A stretch of DNA of 16,377 nt from Sulfuricella sp. (GCA_030691435.1 JAUYEK010000237.1:1-16377); one strand, 5' to 3'. Positions 6,617 to 13,766 are shown, counted from the stretch's first letter. Notes: generated by a model from the sequence alone, not told the origin. Translations and numbers: made by a program.

Positions 6617-6645
6617 AAGATACCGACCATCCGGTATGCACACAA
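6617..6645 (-). promoter_or_regulatory. Operator-like palindrome in a candidate promoter upstream of the small protein/tusA-like genes
   Basis: On the minus strand TTGTGT (6640-6645), exactly 17 bases, TATCTT (6617-6622). The spacer is filled by the palindrome ATACCGACCATCCGGTAT (6620-6637), whose ATACC/GGTAT half-sites match those in front of tetR. Caveat: the start predicted from this -10 (about 6610) would fall inside the Shine-Dalgarno, so the real promoter may be elsewhere. The palindrome itself is clear. Confidence 0.45.
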
Positions 6646-6661
6646 ACAACAACAAAAAACT

Positions 6662-7294
6662 TTACCCGCCTTTGCGCCGGCCTTTCTCAGCTTTGGCCGG
6701 CATCAGCCCCCGCACGTAACCATGCAACTGCTTCATGCAGGTGCCGAATGCCTTGGGCGACTGCATGTTCTTCGCCACGCCGATGCACCCTTCCCAGGCC
6801 GAAACGACAAACAGCGCCGCCGCCTTGTAATCCACCTCCGCCCTGATCTCGCCCTGCTTCTGCCCGCGCTTGAGGGCGCCTTCAACCGTTTTCTGCCACA
6901 CCCCCAGCACCCCGCCGAGCCGCTCCTGAAACAGCTCATCCAGCGCACTCATCTCCTGCATCAGGTTATTCAGCGGACAACCCAGCATAACGAAATCCGA
7001 CGGCACTTTTTTGTCGATGGTGGCAATGATCTCCAGCAGCATTTCAACGGGCCGTTCGCTTTCCCGCAACGGCCTGAAGATCAACCCTTCCAGCCGCTCC
7101 TTGATAACCTCCTCGATCACCGCCAGGCCCAATGCCTGCTTGGTCTGGAAGTGATGGTACAGGGCACCCTTGGTCAGGCCCGTATCCTGCAGGATATTGG
7201 CGATGCTCGCGGCCTGAAAACCTTGGCGGTGAATCTCGCAAAAGGCCGATTGCAAAATTTTGTCTCGGGTAAGGTCGGGTTGTTTTGTCTGCAT
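6662..7294 (-). CDS. TetR-family transcriptional repressor, NemR-like cysteine
   Basis: 210-aa repressor. The N-terminal helix-turn-helix covers residues about 9-55: TRDKILQSAFCEIHRQGFQ, then IANILQDTGLTKGALYHHFQTKQAL. The C-terminal ligand domain contains FVMLGCPLNNLMQEM; with the start at 7292-7294 this cysteine is residue 106, the position of the redox/electrophile-sensing Cys in E. coli NemR (SGCLTV). Other cysteines are at 19, 170 and 186. I use the ATG at 7294 (MQTKQPDLTR); an in-frame upstream extension exists but crosses the promoter and operator. An ATACC-N4-GGTAT palindrome lies in its promoter and a related one precedes the next gene, suggesting autoregulation and control of the downstream genes. 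Confidence 0.88.
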   Translation of the reverse strand: MQTKQPDLTRDKILQSAFCEIHRQGFQAASIANILQDTGLTKGALYHHFQTKQALGLAVIEEVIKERLEGLIFRPLRESERPVEMLLEIIATIDKKVPSDFVMLGCPLNNLMQEMSALDELFQERLGGVLGVWQKTVEGALKRGQKQGEIRAEVDYKAAALFVVSAWEGCIGVAKNMQSPKAFGTCMKQLHGYVRGLMPAKAEKGRRKGG

Positions 7295-7300
7295 GGGGCA

Positions 7301-7330
7301 ATTACATACCGACTGGTATGCATGTGTCAA
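7301..7330 (-). promoter_or_regulatory. tetR promoter with embedded operator; likely leaderless start
   Basis: On the minus strand consensus TTGACA (7325-7330), 18 bases, TGTAAT (7301-7306). The palindrome CATACCGACTGGTATG (7305-7320) sits between and over them, a classical repressor position. The predicted transcription start is at about 7294, the A of the tetR ATG. No Shine-Dalgarno is present, so the mRNA may be leaderless. Confidence 0.6.
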
Positions 7331-7391
7331 GCACTTTTCTGACGAATCACTTTGATGCTTCCATTCAGCACACTCCGGGAGCCTGGAAAAC

Positions 7392-7420
7392 TTACCGGAT
7401 TAAAAGGCTCGCGTTATAAT
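7392..7420 (+). promoter_or_regulatory. Putative promoter of the PsiF-family gene
   Basis: Perfect TATAAT at 7415-7420 with a weak TTACCG (7392-7397) 17 bases upstream. The start would be near 7427, about 50 bases before the ATG. Confidence 0.4.
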
Positions 7421-7477
7421 CCTGATGCGCCGCCCAGAAATGGCGAGCGCCATTCCAACCCACCCAAAAGAGTCGTC

Positions 7478-7681
7478 ATGAAAAAACTGTTGATCGCACT
7501 GTGCCTGGCTGTCGGTTTCGCTTCCCCCGCCTTCGCCGCCGACGAAAAAGCGCCTACCGCGCAGCAGAGCAAGATGGGCGCCTGCAACAAGGAAGCCGGC
7601 GAGAAGGCGCTGAAAGGCGACGAGCGCAAGAAATTCATGAGTGCCTGCCTGAAGGCTAAAGGGCCGGGGGGGATGAAGTAG
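7478..7681 (+). CDS. PsiF-family small exported protein
   Basis: A 67-aa product with an obvious signal peptide (MKKLLIALCLAVGFASPAFA, cut after AFA) and a mature part containing one PsiF-type unit: SKMGACNKEAGEKALKGDER, then FMSACLKAK, with two cysteines (36 and 57). The family was named from the E. coli phosphate-starvation-inducible psiF; its molecular role is unknown. It is monocistronic, with TATAAT upstream and a rho-independent terminator 50 bases after the stop. E. coli PsiF has two such units; this one has a single unit. No recognisable pho box was seen. Confidence 0.8.
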   Translation: MKKLLIALCLAVGFASPAFAADEKAPTAQQSKMGACNKEAGEKALKGDERKKFMSACLKAKGPGGMK

Positions 7682-7728
7682 AACCCACCCCCACCCTAGC
7701 CCACCCCCTAATGTGGAGGGAATAAATC

Positions 7729-7752
7729 AAACCCGCTGCGGCGGGTTTTTTT
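7729..7752 (+). terminator. Rho-independent terminator after the PsiF-family gene
   Basis: AAACCCGC-TGCG-GCGGGTTTTTTT: a 6-bp GC-rich stem (7731-7736 with 7741-7746), a 4-base loop and a T7 run. It also follows the convergent folE-like stop (7751-7753), where the opposite strand gives a weaker TTTGATTTATT tail. Confidence 0.85.
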
Positions 7753-8389
7753 ATGGCATGCGGCCGCTGATGGAGCGCAGAAATTCCTGGCGGAACTGAT
7801 CGTTATCATTGAAGCAACCGGCAAAGGCCTGGGTGTAAACCCGTTCGTCGCCGCGCCTGTCCTCGCCCAGCAACAGGCATAGCTGCTCCGCTTCGATCAC
7901 GCAGGCGGCGCCCTTGGCCTTGCCGTGCGTCGCCAGCGCCTCGGCGATGTCGCGCGTCATCCATTCCTGGTAGGTGAAACGGTGGCCGATAGCATCAACC
8001 AGCCGGGCGATACGGCCGAAGCCGTGCAGCCGACCGCCGGGGATGTAGGCAACGTGGGCGATGCCGCGAAACGGCACGAGGTGGTGCGGGCAGACGCCGT
8101 GCACCGCGATGCCGCGTATTACCACCATGTCTTCGCGCGGATCGGCAAAGCCCTCACCCAGCACTTCGGCGGGGTCCATGTCGTAGCCGCCGAGCAGGCG
8201 ATTTTCCCATAGCTCGCGCACGCGCCGAGCGGTCCTGCCGGTGTGCGTGCTGTCCGGCGAGACGCCACAGGCACGCAACAAGTCGGTAATCGCCTGCTCG
8301 AATGCGGCGGCATCGAACTGGCCGACGCGCGGAATTCCCAAGCCGCCGGGGATCGGCGCGGGATGATCGTGGTCGCAACAGTCAGTCAT
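7751..8389 (-). CDS. Divergent GTP cyclohydrolase I (FolE) family protein
   Basis: A T-fold (tunnelling-fold) protein of the GTP cyclohydrolase I family, whose canonical members make dihydroneopterin triphosphate for folate. The 212-aa product keeps the zinc ligands: GVCPHHLVPF (Cys100 and His103) and EAEQLCLLL (Cys171). It also keeps AHVAYIPGG. Several near-invariant positions differ: the usual CEHH is CPHH, the His two before the last zinc Cys (H179 in E. coli) is Gln169, GLSK is GFGR, and the RG after the final Cys is absent. So it may be a paralogue with altered chemistry. The start (MTDCC) is supported by AGGAGA about 6 bases upstream. The 5' leader has an inverted repeat CCGCCAT-N6-ATGGCGG (8413-8432). 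It stands alone, divergent from the aldolase gene. Confidence 0.75.
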   Translation of the reverse strand: MTDCCDHDHPAPIPGGLGIPRVGQFDAAAFEQAITDLLRACGVSPDSTHTGRTARRVRELWENRLLGGYDMDPAEVLGEGFADPREDMVVIRGIAVHGVCPHHLVPFRGIAHVAYIPGGRLHGFGRIARLVDAIGHRFTYQEWMTRDIAEALATHGKAKGAACVIEAEQLCLLLGEDRRGDERVYTQAFAGCFNDNDQFRQEFLRSISGRMP

Positions 8390-8450
8390 GGTGCATCTCC
8401 TGGTTTGCCATCCCGCCATTCATTCATGGCGGTCGGTTTATGATTAACTT

Positions 8451-8547
8451 ATTGGAGTGATCGTGCATGTAGGAGCGCCGCCCCGGCGCGAATGCGGTCG
8501 AAAATCGCGGCGAGGGCGCCGCTCCCACAGCGGCGCCTTGATTCTGC
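8451..8547. repeat. MITE/REP-like palindromic element, copy 3 (diverged ends)
   Basis: Same orientation as copy 1. The left flank ATTGGAGTGATCGTGC (8451-8466) matches copy 1's ATTGGAATGCTCGTGC, and the GC-rich core continues to CACAGCGG. The outer inverted repeats are no longer recognisable. The right end runs into the -10 region of the downstream aldolase gene, so the element forms part of the folE-aldolase divergent intergenic region. Confidence 0.75.
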
Positions 8548-8550
8548 AAG

Positions 8551-8556
8551 TATAAT
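8551..8556 (+). promoter_or_regulatory. -10 hexamer TATAAT immediately before the aldolase ATG
   Basis: A perfect TATAAT followed by ACTTAC and then the ATG at 8563. Transcription would begin at or within a base or two of the start codon, and there is no Shine-Dalgarno, so the mRNA is probably leaderless. No good -35 is seen at 16-18 bases; TTGATT at 8538 is only 7 bases away. The -35 side lies inside repeat copy 3. Confidence 0.5.
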
Positions 8557-8562
8557 ACTTAC

Positions 8563-10197
8563 ATGAACAGCCTGTGGAACGATGGGGAAGCCGCCAGCTT
8601 CAAAAACGATCTCGCCCTGCGCGCTTACACCTCGCGCCTGCTCGGCAGCGAAAAAGCGCTGGTGATGCATGGTGGCGGCAACACTTCGGTCAAACTGCAG
8701 GAAAACGGCGAGGACATCCTTTACGTCAAGGGCTCGGGCGCCGACCTCGCCCACGTAACGGAAAAGGATTTTGCTCCGGTACGGCTGGCAGCGGTGCGGC
8801 CGCTGATCGAACGCGATGCCATGAGCAACGCGGAAATGGGTGCTCAATTCCGCGCCGCCCTGACCGACCCGCAGGCGCCGCGCCCCTCGATAGAAACCCT
8901 CCTCCACGCCATATTGCCCTTCAAGTGGGTGGAGCACACCCATGCCGACGCGGTACTGGCAGTGGCGAACACCGACCACGGCGAACGTCACGTCCGGGCA
9001 GCCTTCGGCGATAGCGTGGTAATCGTGCCCTACCGCCATTCCGGCTTCGAATTGGCGAAAGCCTGCCACGAGGCCTTCAGCCGCGAAGCCACCGCCAGAA
9101 CCATCGGCATGGTGCTGATGCATCACGGCATCTTTGCCTTCGGCAACAATGCCCGCGAATCCTACGAGCGCATGATCGCCCTGGTCACTCGCGCCGAGGA
9201 CTATCTGAAAAGCTGCGATGCCTGGGACATTCCGCTGCGGTTTCCTGCGGCAATCCCCATCCCAACCTTCCCCCTGGAAGGGGGAAGGAGGAGTGACATG
9301 CTGGCGCTCGCCGCACTGCGCCGCAACATCTCGCACGCCGCCGGCTTCCCCCTGGTGATGACGCTTTCATCCGACCTGATGAGCCTGGCTTTCGCCCGCC
9401 GCCCCGACCTGGAATCGCTCTCCCAGCGCGGCCCGGCCACTCCGCAGCACGCAGTGTTTACCAAGCGCGTGCCGATGCTGGGCCGCGACATAGCCGTCTT
9501 CACCGCAGCCTACCGCCGCTATCTGGCGGAAAACGCGCCCGAGCAGGCGGTGCGCCTGCCCGACACCGCGCCGCGTATCGTGCTCGACCAGGAATGGGGG
9601 CTGATTTCTGCCGGCATCACGGCCTTCTACGCCGACGCGGCAGCCGAGATTTACCGCCACAGCATGAAAATCCAGTCGCGTGCCGAAGCGCTGGAGGCTT
9701 ATGCTTCCCTGCCTCCACGCGAAGTGCTTGCCGCCGAAATCGAATATGGCGGTTTCGAACAGACGATGCGCAACCAGTATGGGCTGGCCGGCCAAGTCGC
9801 GCTGGTAGACCGGGCGCTGTCCAAGCAGGCCAAGGTGGAAGAACTGCTCGCAAAGGGCGCCGCGGTGATCGGGCTGGATGACGACCCGACCGTCAAAGCA
9901 CTCCACCCCCGACCGGAATTTCTCGGCCTGTGCTGCAGCCTAGTAGATAGTCAAATTGAATCAGATGGCTGTAGGAGCGGGCTTGCCCGCGATCAACGGC
10001 ATCAATCGCGGGCAAGCCCGCTCCTACCAAACCTTCCGAATCTCGTTGACAGGCTCCTATATAACCCGACCGAAATCGAAGCCGCGCTGGAGCAATCGGT
10101 GCGCCGCTTCGGCGGCATCGACCTGCTCATCACCGACAACCCGACATTGGCAACAGCCTGTGAGCCGTTACTTAAACTTTCACCCCAACATCCATAG
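8563..10197 (+). CDS. Class II aldolase with degenerate short-chain dehydrogenase tail
   Basis: A 544-aa protein of the type annotated as bifunctional aldolase/short-chain dehydrogenase. The aldolase half has ALVMHGGGNTSVKL (phosphate binding), ILYVKGSGADLA, PSIETLLHA (catalytic Glu region), the zinc pair in WVEHTHADAVL and the third His in GMVLMHHGIFAFG. AAEIYRHSMKIQSRAEALEAY is the usual bridge. The dehydrogenase tail is broken: LAGQVALV lacks the TGxxxGxG nucleotide motif, FGGIDLLITDN is kept, and the protein ends before the catalytic Tyr-Lys. Two palindromic repeats lie inside the frame (9266-9288 and 9971-10027) without stops. The product probably cleaves a sugar 1-phosphate ketose; next to mtnA the likeliest substrate is 5-methylthio- or 5-deoxyribulose 1-phosphate (inference). 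The start fits homologues. Confidence 0.82.
   Translation: MNSLWNDGEAASFKNDLALRAYTSRLLGSEKALVMHGGGNTSVKLQENGEDILYVKGSGADLAHVTEKDFAPVRLAAVRPLIERDAMSNAEMGAQFRAALTDPQAPRPSIETLLHAILPFKWVEHTHADAVLAVANTDHGERHVRAAFGDSVVIVPYRHSGFELAKACHEAFSREATARTIGMVLMHHGIFAFGNNARESYERMIALVTRAEDYLKSCDAWDIPLRFPAAIPIPTFPLEGGRRSDMLALAALRRNISHAAGFPLVMTLSSDLMSLAFARRPDLESLSQRGPATPQHAVFTKRVPMLGRDIAVFTAAYRRYLAENAPEQAVRLPDTAPRIVLDQEWGLISAGITAFYADAAAEIYRHSMKIQSRAEALEAYASLPPREVLAAEIEYGGFEQTMRNQYGLAGQVALVDRALSKQAKVEELLAKGAAVIGLDDDPTVKALHPRPEFLGLCCSLVDSQIESDGCRSGLARDQRHQSRASPLLPNLPNLVDRLLYNPTEIEAALEQSVRRFGGIDLLITDNPTLATACEPLLKLSPQHP
9266..9288. repeat. CCTTCCCCCT palindrome inside the aldolase gene
   Basis: CCTTCCCCCT (9266-9275), a 3-base loop and AGGGGGAAGG (9279-9288) form a perfect 10-bp stem. 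The surrounding CCCCATCCCAACCTTCCCC resembles dispersed intergenic repeats. It is translated as part of PAAIPIPTFPLEGGRRSD, a linker after the aldolase core. Confidence 0.7.
9971..10027. repeat. GTAGGAGCGGGC REP palindrome inside the aldolase gene
   Basis: Arms 9971-9993 (GTAGGAGCGGGCTTGCCC...) and 10005-10027 are exact 23-base reverse complements around an 11-base loop. This is a Pseudomonas-like REP pair. Its 57 bases are exactly 19 codons with no stop in this frame (giving CRSGLARD...SRASPLL), so the host ORF stays open. Such repeats are normally intergenic. Confidence 0.88.
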
Positions 10198-10269
10198 CCA
10201 CAGAGAACACAGAGTTCACAGAGAAAATTCTTTGTGCCCCACACTCTGTGTCCTCTGTGAACTCTGTGG
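10198..10269. repeat. CCACAGAG-family palindromic repeat, copy 2
   Basis: Starts CCACAGAGAACACAGAG directly after the aldolase TAG and ends CTCTGTGAACTCTGTGG. The arms pair around an AT-richer centre. It is related to copy 1 at 4613-4675. It leaves only 18 bases, including the ribosome site, before mtnA. Confidence 0.85.
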
Positions 10270-10287
10270 CCAAAAAAGGATAAATTT

Positions 10288-11331
10288 ATGAATATCGAAA
10301 CCCTGCGCTGGCAAGACAACCGCCTGGAGATGATCGACCAGCGCGTGTTGCCGGCGCGCTTCGAATACCTTTCCTACGATTCCGCCGCCAGCGTCGCCCA
10401 CGGCATCCGCGCCATGGTGGTGCGCGGAGCGCCGGCGATCGGCTGCGCCGCCGCCTACGGCGTGGCGCTGGAGGCACTGCGACTAAAGGAAACCGCCCCG
10501 GAAGCCTTCCGCAGCGGGATGGAAAAAGGTTTTGCCAGTCTGGCGCAGAGCCGCCCCACGGCGGTCAACCTGTTCTGGGCGCTGCAACGCATGCGCCAAG
10601 TGTGGCAGGGCATGGGCGCAGCCGCACCGGCGGTCGTGGCCGAGCGTTTGCTGGACGAGGCCCATGAAATCCATGCCGAAGACATCCGCATCAACCGCGC
10701 CATGGGCGAAGCCGGCGCGGCGCTGCTCGCCGACGGCGCGCGCGTGCTCACCCACTGCAATGCCGGCGCCTTGGCCACGGCGGGATGGGGCACGGCGCTG
10801 GGGGTGATCCGCTCGGCAGCGGAGGCGGGAAAAAAGATCTCGGTCATCGCCGACGAGACCCGCCCATTCCTGCAAGGAGCGCGCCTCACCGCCTGGGAGA
10901 TGGTGCAGGAGAATATCCCGGTGACTCTGATCACCGACAACATGGCCGGCCACCTGATGGCGCACGGCGAGGTCGATGCAGTGATCGTCGGCACCGACCG
11001 GGTGGCGGCCAACGGCGATGTCGCCAACAAGATCGGCACCTACATGGTGGCGGTGCTGGCGCGCCGCCACAACATCCCATTCTACGTCGCCTGCCCGCTC
11101 TCCACCATCGATTTGAACCTCGCATCGGGAGCGGAAATCCCGATCGAGGAGCGGGCCCCGGAAGAAGTCACCGGCTTCCGTGACTGCCAATGGGCAGCGC
11201 ATGGCGTCAAGGTGCGCAACCCGGCCTTCGATGTTACCCCGGCCGAACTGGTGACGGCGCTAATCACCGAGAGGGGCGTGGTGCGGGAACCCGATAGAGA
11301 AAAGATTGCAACGCTATTCCGGCAGGAATAA
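10288..11331 (+). CDS. mtnA: Methylthioribose-1-phosphate isomerase MtnA
   Basis: Isomerises 5-methylthioribose 1-phosphate (and 5-deoxyribose 1-phosphate) to the corresponding ribulose 1-phosphate in the methionine salvage and DHAP-shunt pathways. The 347-aa product is full length and belongs to the eIF2B-like family. Signatures are VVRGAPAIGCAAAYG, LTHCNAGALATAGWGTALG with catalytic Cys157, and IVGTDRVAANGDVANKIGTY with catalytic Asp237. AAAAGGA upstream is the ribosome site. It follows the aldolase gene across a palindromic repeat and is probably co-transcribed with it. The remaining Universal Methionine Cycle genes (mtnB, mtnC, mtnD, mtnK, mtnP) are not in the window. Confidence 0.96.
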   Translation: MNIETLRWQDNRLEMIDQRVLPARFEYLSYDSAASVAHGIRAMVVRGAPAIGCAAAYGVALEALRLKETAPEAFRSGMEKGFASLAQSRPTAVNLFWALQRMRQVWQGMGAAAPAVVAERLLDEAHEIHAEDIRINRAMGEAGAALLADGARVLTHCNAGALATAGWGTALGVIRSAAEAGKKISVIADETRPFLQGARLTAWEMVQENIPVTLITDNMAGHLMAHGEVDAVIVGTDRVAANGDVANKIGTYMVAVLARRHNIPFYVACPLSTIDLNLASGAEIPIEERAPEEVTGFRDCQWAAHGVKVRNPAFDVTPAELVTALITERGVVREPDREKIATLFRQE

Positions 11332-11359
11332 GTGCAGCCGACGTAGGATGTCGGTGAAC

Positions 11360-11435
11360 CAAGGCGCCGCTGTGGGAGCGGCGCCCTCGCCGCGATTTTC
11401 GACCGCATTCGCGCCGGGGGCGGCGCTCCTACATG
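11360..11435. repeat. MITE/REP-like palindromic element, copy 4
   Basis: Reverse orientation, closest to copy 3 (both have AAGGCGCCGCTGTGGGAG and a GACCGCATTCGCGCCGG inner part). It lies between the convergent ends of mtnA and phoH, where a hairpin could end transcription from both sides. The terminal inverted repeats of copies 1 and 2 are not recognisable here. Confidence 0.75.
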
Positions 11436-11455
11436 TTCCGCACTTTCGATTGGAA

Positions 11456-12412
11456 TCAGCATTGTTTTTCGCGTTGTTCATAAGCGTTGACGATCTTCTG
11501 CACCAGCGGGTGGCGCACCACGTCCTCGGCCAGAAAGAAGGTGAAAGCGATGCCGCTGACCTTTTCCAGCACTTGCTGGGCATCCACCAGGCCGCTCTTC
11601 TGGCCGCGCGCTAGATCCACCTGGGTCACGTCGCCGGTAATCACGGCCTTGGCGCCGAAGCCGATGCGGGTGAGGAACATCATCATCTGCTCCGGCGTGG
11701 TGTTCTGCGCCTCGTCGAGAATGATAAAGGAATGGTTCAGGGTACGTCCGCGCATGTAGGCCAGCGGCGCGATTTCGATCGCACCGCGCTCGAACAGCTT
11801 GCCGACCTTGTCGAAGCCCATCAGGTCGTAGAGCGCGTCATACAGGGGGCGCAGATAGGGGTCCACCTTTTGGGCCAGATCGCCGGGCAAAAAGCCGAGC
11901 CGTTCGCCCGCCTCCACCGCCGGGCGCACCAGCACGATGCGCTTCACCAGATCGCGCTCGAGGGCATCCACCGCGCTGGCCACCGCAAGATAGGTCTTGC
12001 CGGTGCCGGCCGGGCCGATGCCGAAGGTGATGTCGTGCTCCTGTATCTTGCACAGATACACGTTCTGGCGCGGAGTACGGCCATGCAGGTCGCTTTTGCG
12101 CGTCATCAGCACCGGCATGGCGACGCCCTCCTGCACATCGCGGCTCGCGTTCGCCACCTCGATCAGGCCGAGCTGGACATCCTCGACAGAAAGATGGTTG
12201 CGGGAACGTTCGTAGAAATTTTTCAGCGCCTCCACGGCCAGGCGCGCCTGGCGCTGGTCTCCATGCACGGAAAAGTGCTCGCCGCGACGGGAAATGGTCA
12301 CGTCGAGAGCGGTGGCGATCTGCTTCAGATTTTCATCCAGCGCGCCGCACAGGTTGGCGAGGCGGGCGTTGTCTGCGGGGGAAAAGGAAATATCGAGGGA
12401 TTTTGGGGTCAC
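11456..12412 (-). CDS. ybeZ: PhoH-like ATPase (YbeZ)
   Basis: Cytoplasmic P-loop ATPase of the PhoH family, linked to RNA metabolism together with the endoribonuclease YbeY. The 318-aa product has an N-terminal small KH-like region, Walker A GPAGTGKT at residues 133-140, VRPAVEAGERLGFLPGD, and Walker B FIILDEAQ near 231-236. TGDVTQVDL is the sensor-like motif. The start MTPKSLDISF lies 10 bases after the miaB stop, so the two form an operon. Oddity: ybeY usually follows directly, but here the operon ends in a palindromic repeat facing mtnA. Confidence 0.94.
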   Translation of the reverse strand: MTPKSLDISFSPADNARLANLCGALDENLKQIATALDVTISRRGEHFSVHGDQRQARLAVEALKNFYERSRNHLSVEDVQLGLIEVANASRDVQEGVAMPVLMTRKSDLHGRTPRQNVYLCKIQEHDITFGIGPAGTGKTYLAVASAVDALERDLVKRIVLVRPAVEAGERLGFLPGDLAQKVDPYLRPLYDALYDLMGFDKVGKLFERGAIEIAPLAYMRGRTLNHSFIILDEAQNTTPEQMMMFLTRIGFGAKAVITGDVTQVDLARGQKSGLVDAQQVLEKVSGIAFTFFLAEDVVRHPLVQKIVNAYEQREKQC

Positions 12413-12422
12413 GGGAGCAGCC

Positions 12423-13754
12423 TTATTCGAGCACGACGATCTCGCCGCGCAAAGTATGGGGGGAAACCGCGGTGATGGCGACGTTGACGAACTGCCCGAT
12501 GAGGCGCGGATTGGCCTTGAAATTGGTCACCCGGTTGTTGTCGGTGCGCCCCATCAGTTCGGCGCCGTCCTTTCTGGAAATCCCTTCCACCAGGATGCGC
12601 TGCACCGAGCCGACCATTTTCCGGTTGACGATCTGCTCCTGCTCGTCGATTTTTTTCTGCAACTGCCGCAGCCGCTCCTGCTTCACTTCGAGCGGCGTGT
12701 CGTCGGCCAGCTCCGCCGCCGGCGTGCCGGGGCGCGGGCTGAAAATGAAGCTGTAGCCCATATCGAAGCCGACATCCTCGATCAGCTTCAGGGTCGCCTC
12801 GAAATCGGCGTCGGTTTCGCCGGGAAAGCCGACGATGAAATCCGAGGACAGCGAAATGTCCGGCCGCACCGCGCGCAAGCGTCGCACCAGGGACTTGTAT
12901 TCGAGCGCGGTGTAGCCGCGCTTCATCGCCGCCAGCACCCGGTCAGAGCCGCTCTGAACCGGCAGGTGCAGGCCGCTGGCCAGCTTGGGCACTTCGCCGT
13001 AGACATCGATGATGCGCTGGGAAAACTCGACCGGATGGGAGGTGGTGAAGCGCAGGCGTTCGATGCCGGGCACCTCGGCCAGGTAATGCAGCAGGTCGGC
13101 TAGATCGGCGGTTTCCCCGTCGTGCATGGCGCCACGGTAAGCGTTGACGTTCTGCCCGAGCAGGGTGATTTCCTTCACCCCCTGCGCGGCCAGCTGCGCC
13201 ACCTCGGCGATCACGTCGTCGAAAGGGCGGGACACTTCGTCGCCCCGCGTATAGGGCACGATGCAGTAGGTGCAGAACTTGCCGCAGCCTTCCACCACCG
13301 AGACGAATGCGGTCGCGCCATCCACCTTTGCCGCCGGCATGTGGTCGAACTTTTCGATTTCCGGGAAAGACACATCCACCTGGGGCAGCCCGCTTTTGCG
13401 CCGGGCATCGATCATCTGCGGCAGGCGGTGCAGGGTCTGCGGACCGAACACCAGATCCACGTAGGGCGCGCGGCTGACGATGGCGCTGCCTTCCTGGCTC
13501 GCCACGCAGCCGCCGACGGCAATCAGCAAATCGGGGTTGTTCTGCTTCAGGGGGCGCCACCGGCCCAGCTGGTGAAAGACCTTCTCCTGCGCCCGCTCCC
13601 GCACCGAACAGGTATTCAGCAGGATAACGTCGGCATCCTCGACGCGCAGCGTGATTTCCATGCCCTGAGAGGCATTCAGCACGTCCGCCATCTTCGCCGA
13701 GTCATACTCGTTCATCTGGCAACCGAAGGTTTTAATGAAAAGCTTTTTTGCCAC
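12423..13754 (-). CDS. miaB: tRNA-2-methylthio-N6-isopentenyladenosine methylthiotransferase MiaB
   Basis: Radical-SAM enzyme that adds the 2-methylthio group to i6A37 of tRNAs reading UNN codons. The 443-aa product has the auxiliary cluster cysteines 12 (FGCQMN), 49 (NTCSVRE) and 83 (GGCVAS). The radical-SAM triad is Cys157, 161, 164 in [19 protein letters not shown]-terminal TRAM domain runs from about residue 378 ([12 protein letters not shown] to the end). It starts with GTG at 13752-13754; [15 protein letters not shown] is the usual N-terminus, but no clear ribosome site is visible. It follows a small exported-protein gene after 12 bases and precedes phoH by 10. Confidence 0.97.
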   Translation of the reverse strand: MAKKLFIKTFGCQMNEYDSAKMADVLNASQGMEITLRVEDADVILLNTCSVRERAQEKVFHQLGRWRPLKQNNPDLLIAVGGCVASQEGSAIVSRAPYVDLVFGPQTLHRLPQMIDARRKSGLPQVDVSFPEIEKFDHMPAAKVDGATAFVSVVEGCGKFCTYCIVPYTRGDEVSRPFDDVIAEVAQLAAQGVKEITLLGQNVNAYRGAMHDGETADLADLLHYLAEVPGIERLRFTTSHPVEFSQRIIDVYGEVPKLASGLHLPVQSGSDRVLAAMKRGYTALEYKSLVRRLRAVRPDISLSSDFIVGFPGETDADFEATLKLIEDVGFDMGYSFIFSPRPGTPAAELADDTPLEVKQERLRQLQKKIDEQEQIVNRKMVGSVQRILVEGISRKDGAELMGRTDNNRVTNFKANPRLIGQFVNVAITAVSPHTLRGEIVVLE

Positions 13755-13766
13755 GAGGATAATAGC

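Noticed and set aside
8538..8556. TTGATT as the -35 of the aldolase promoter
   Set aside because: The spacing to TATAAT is only 7 bases.
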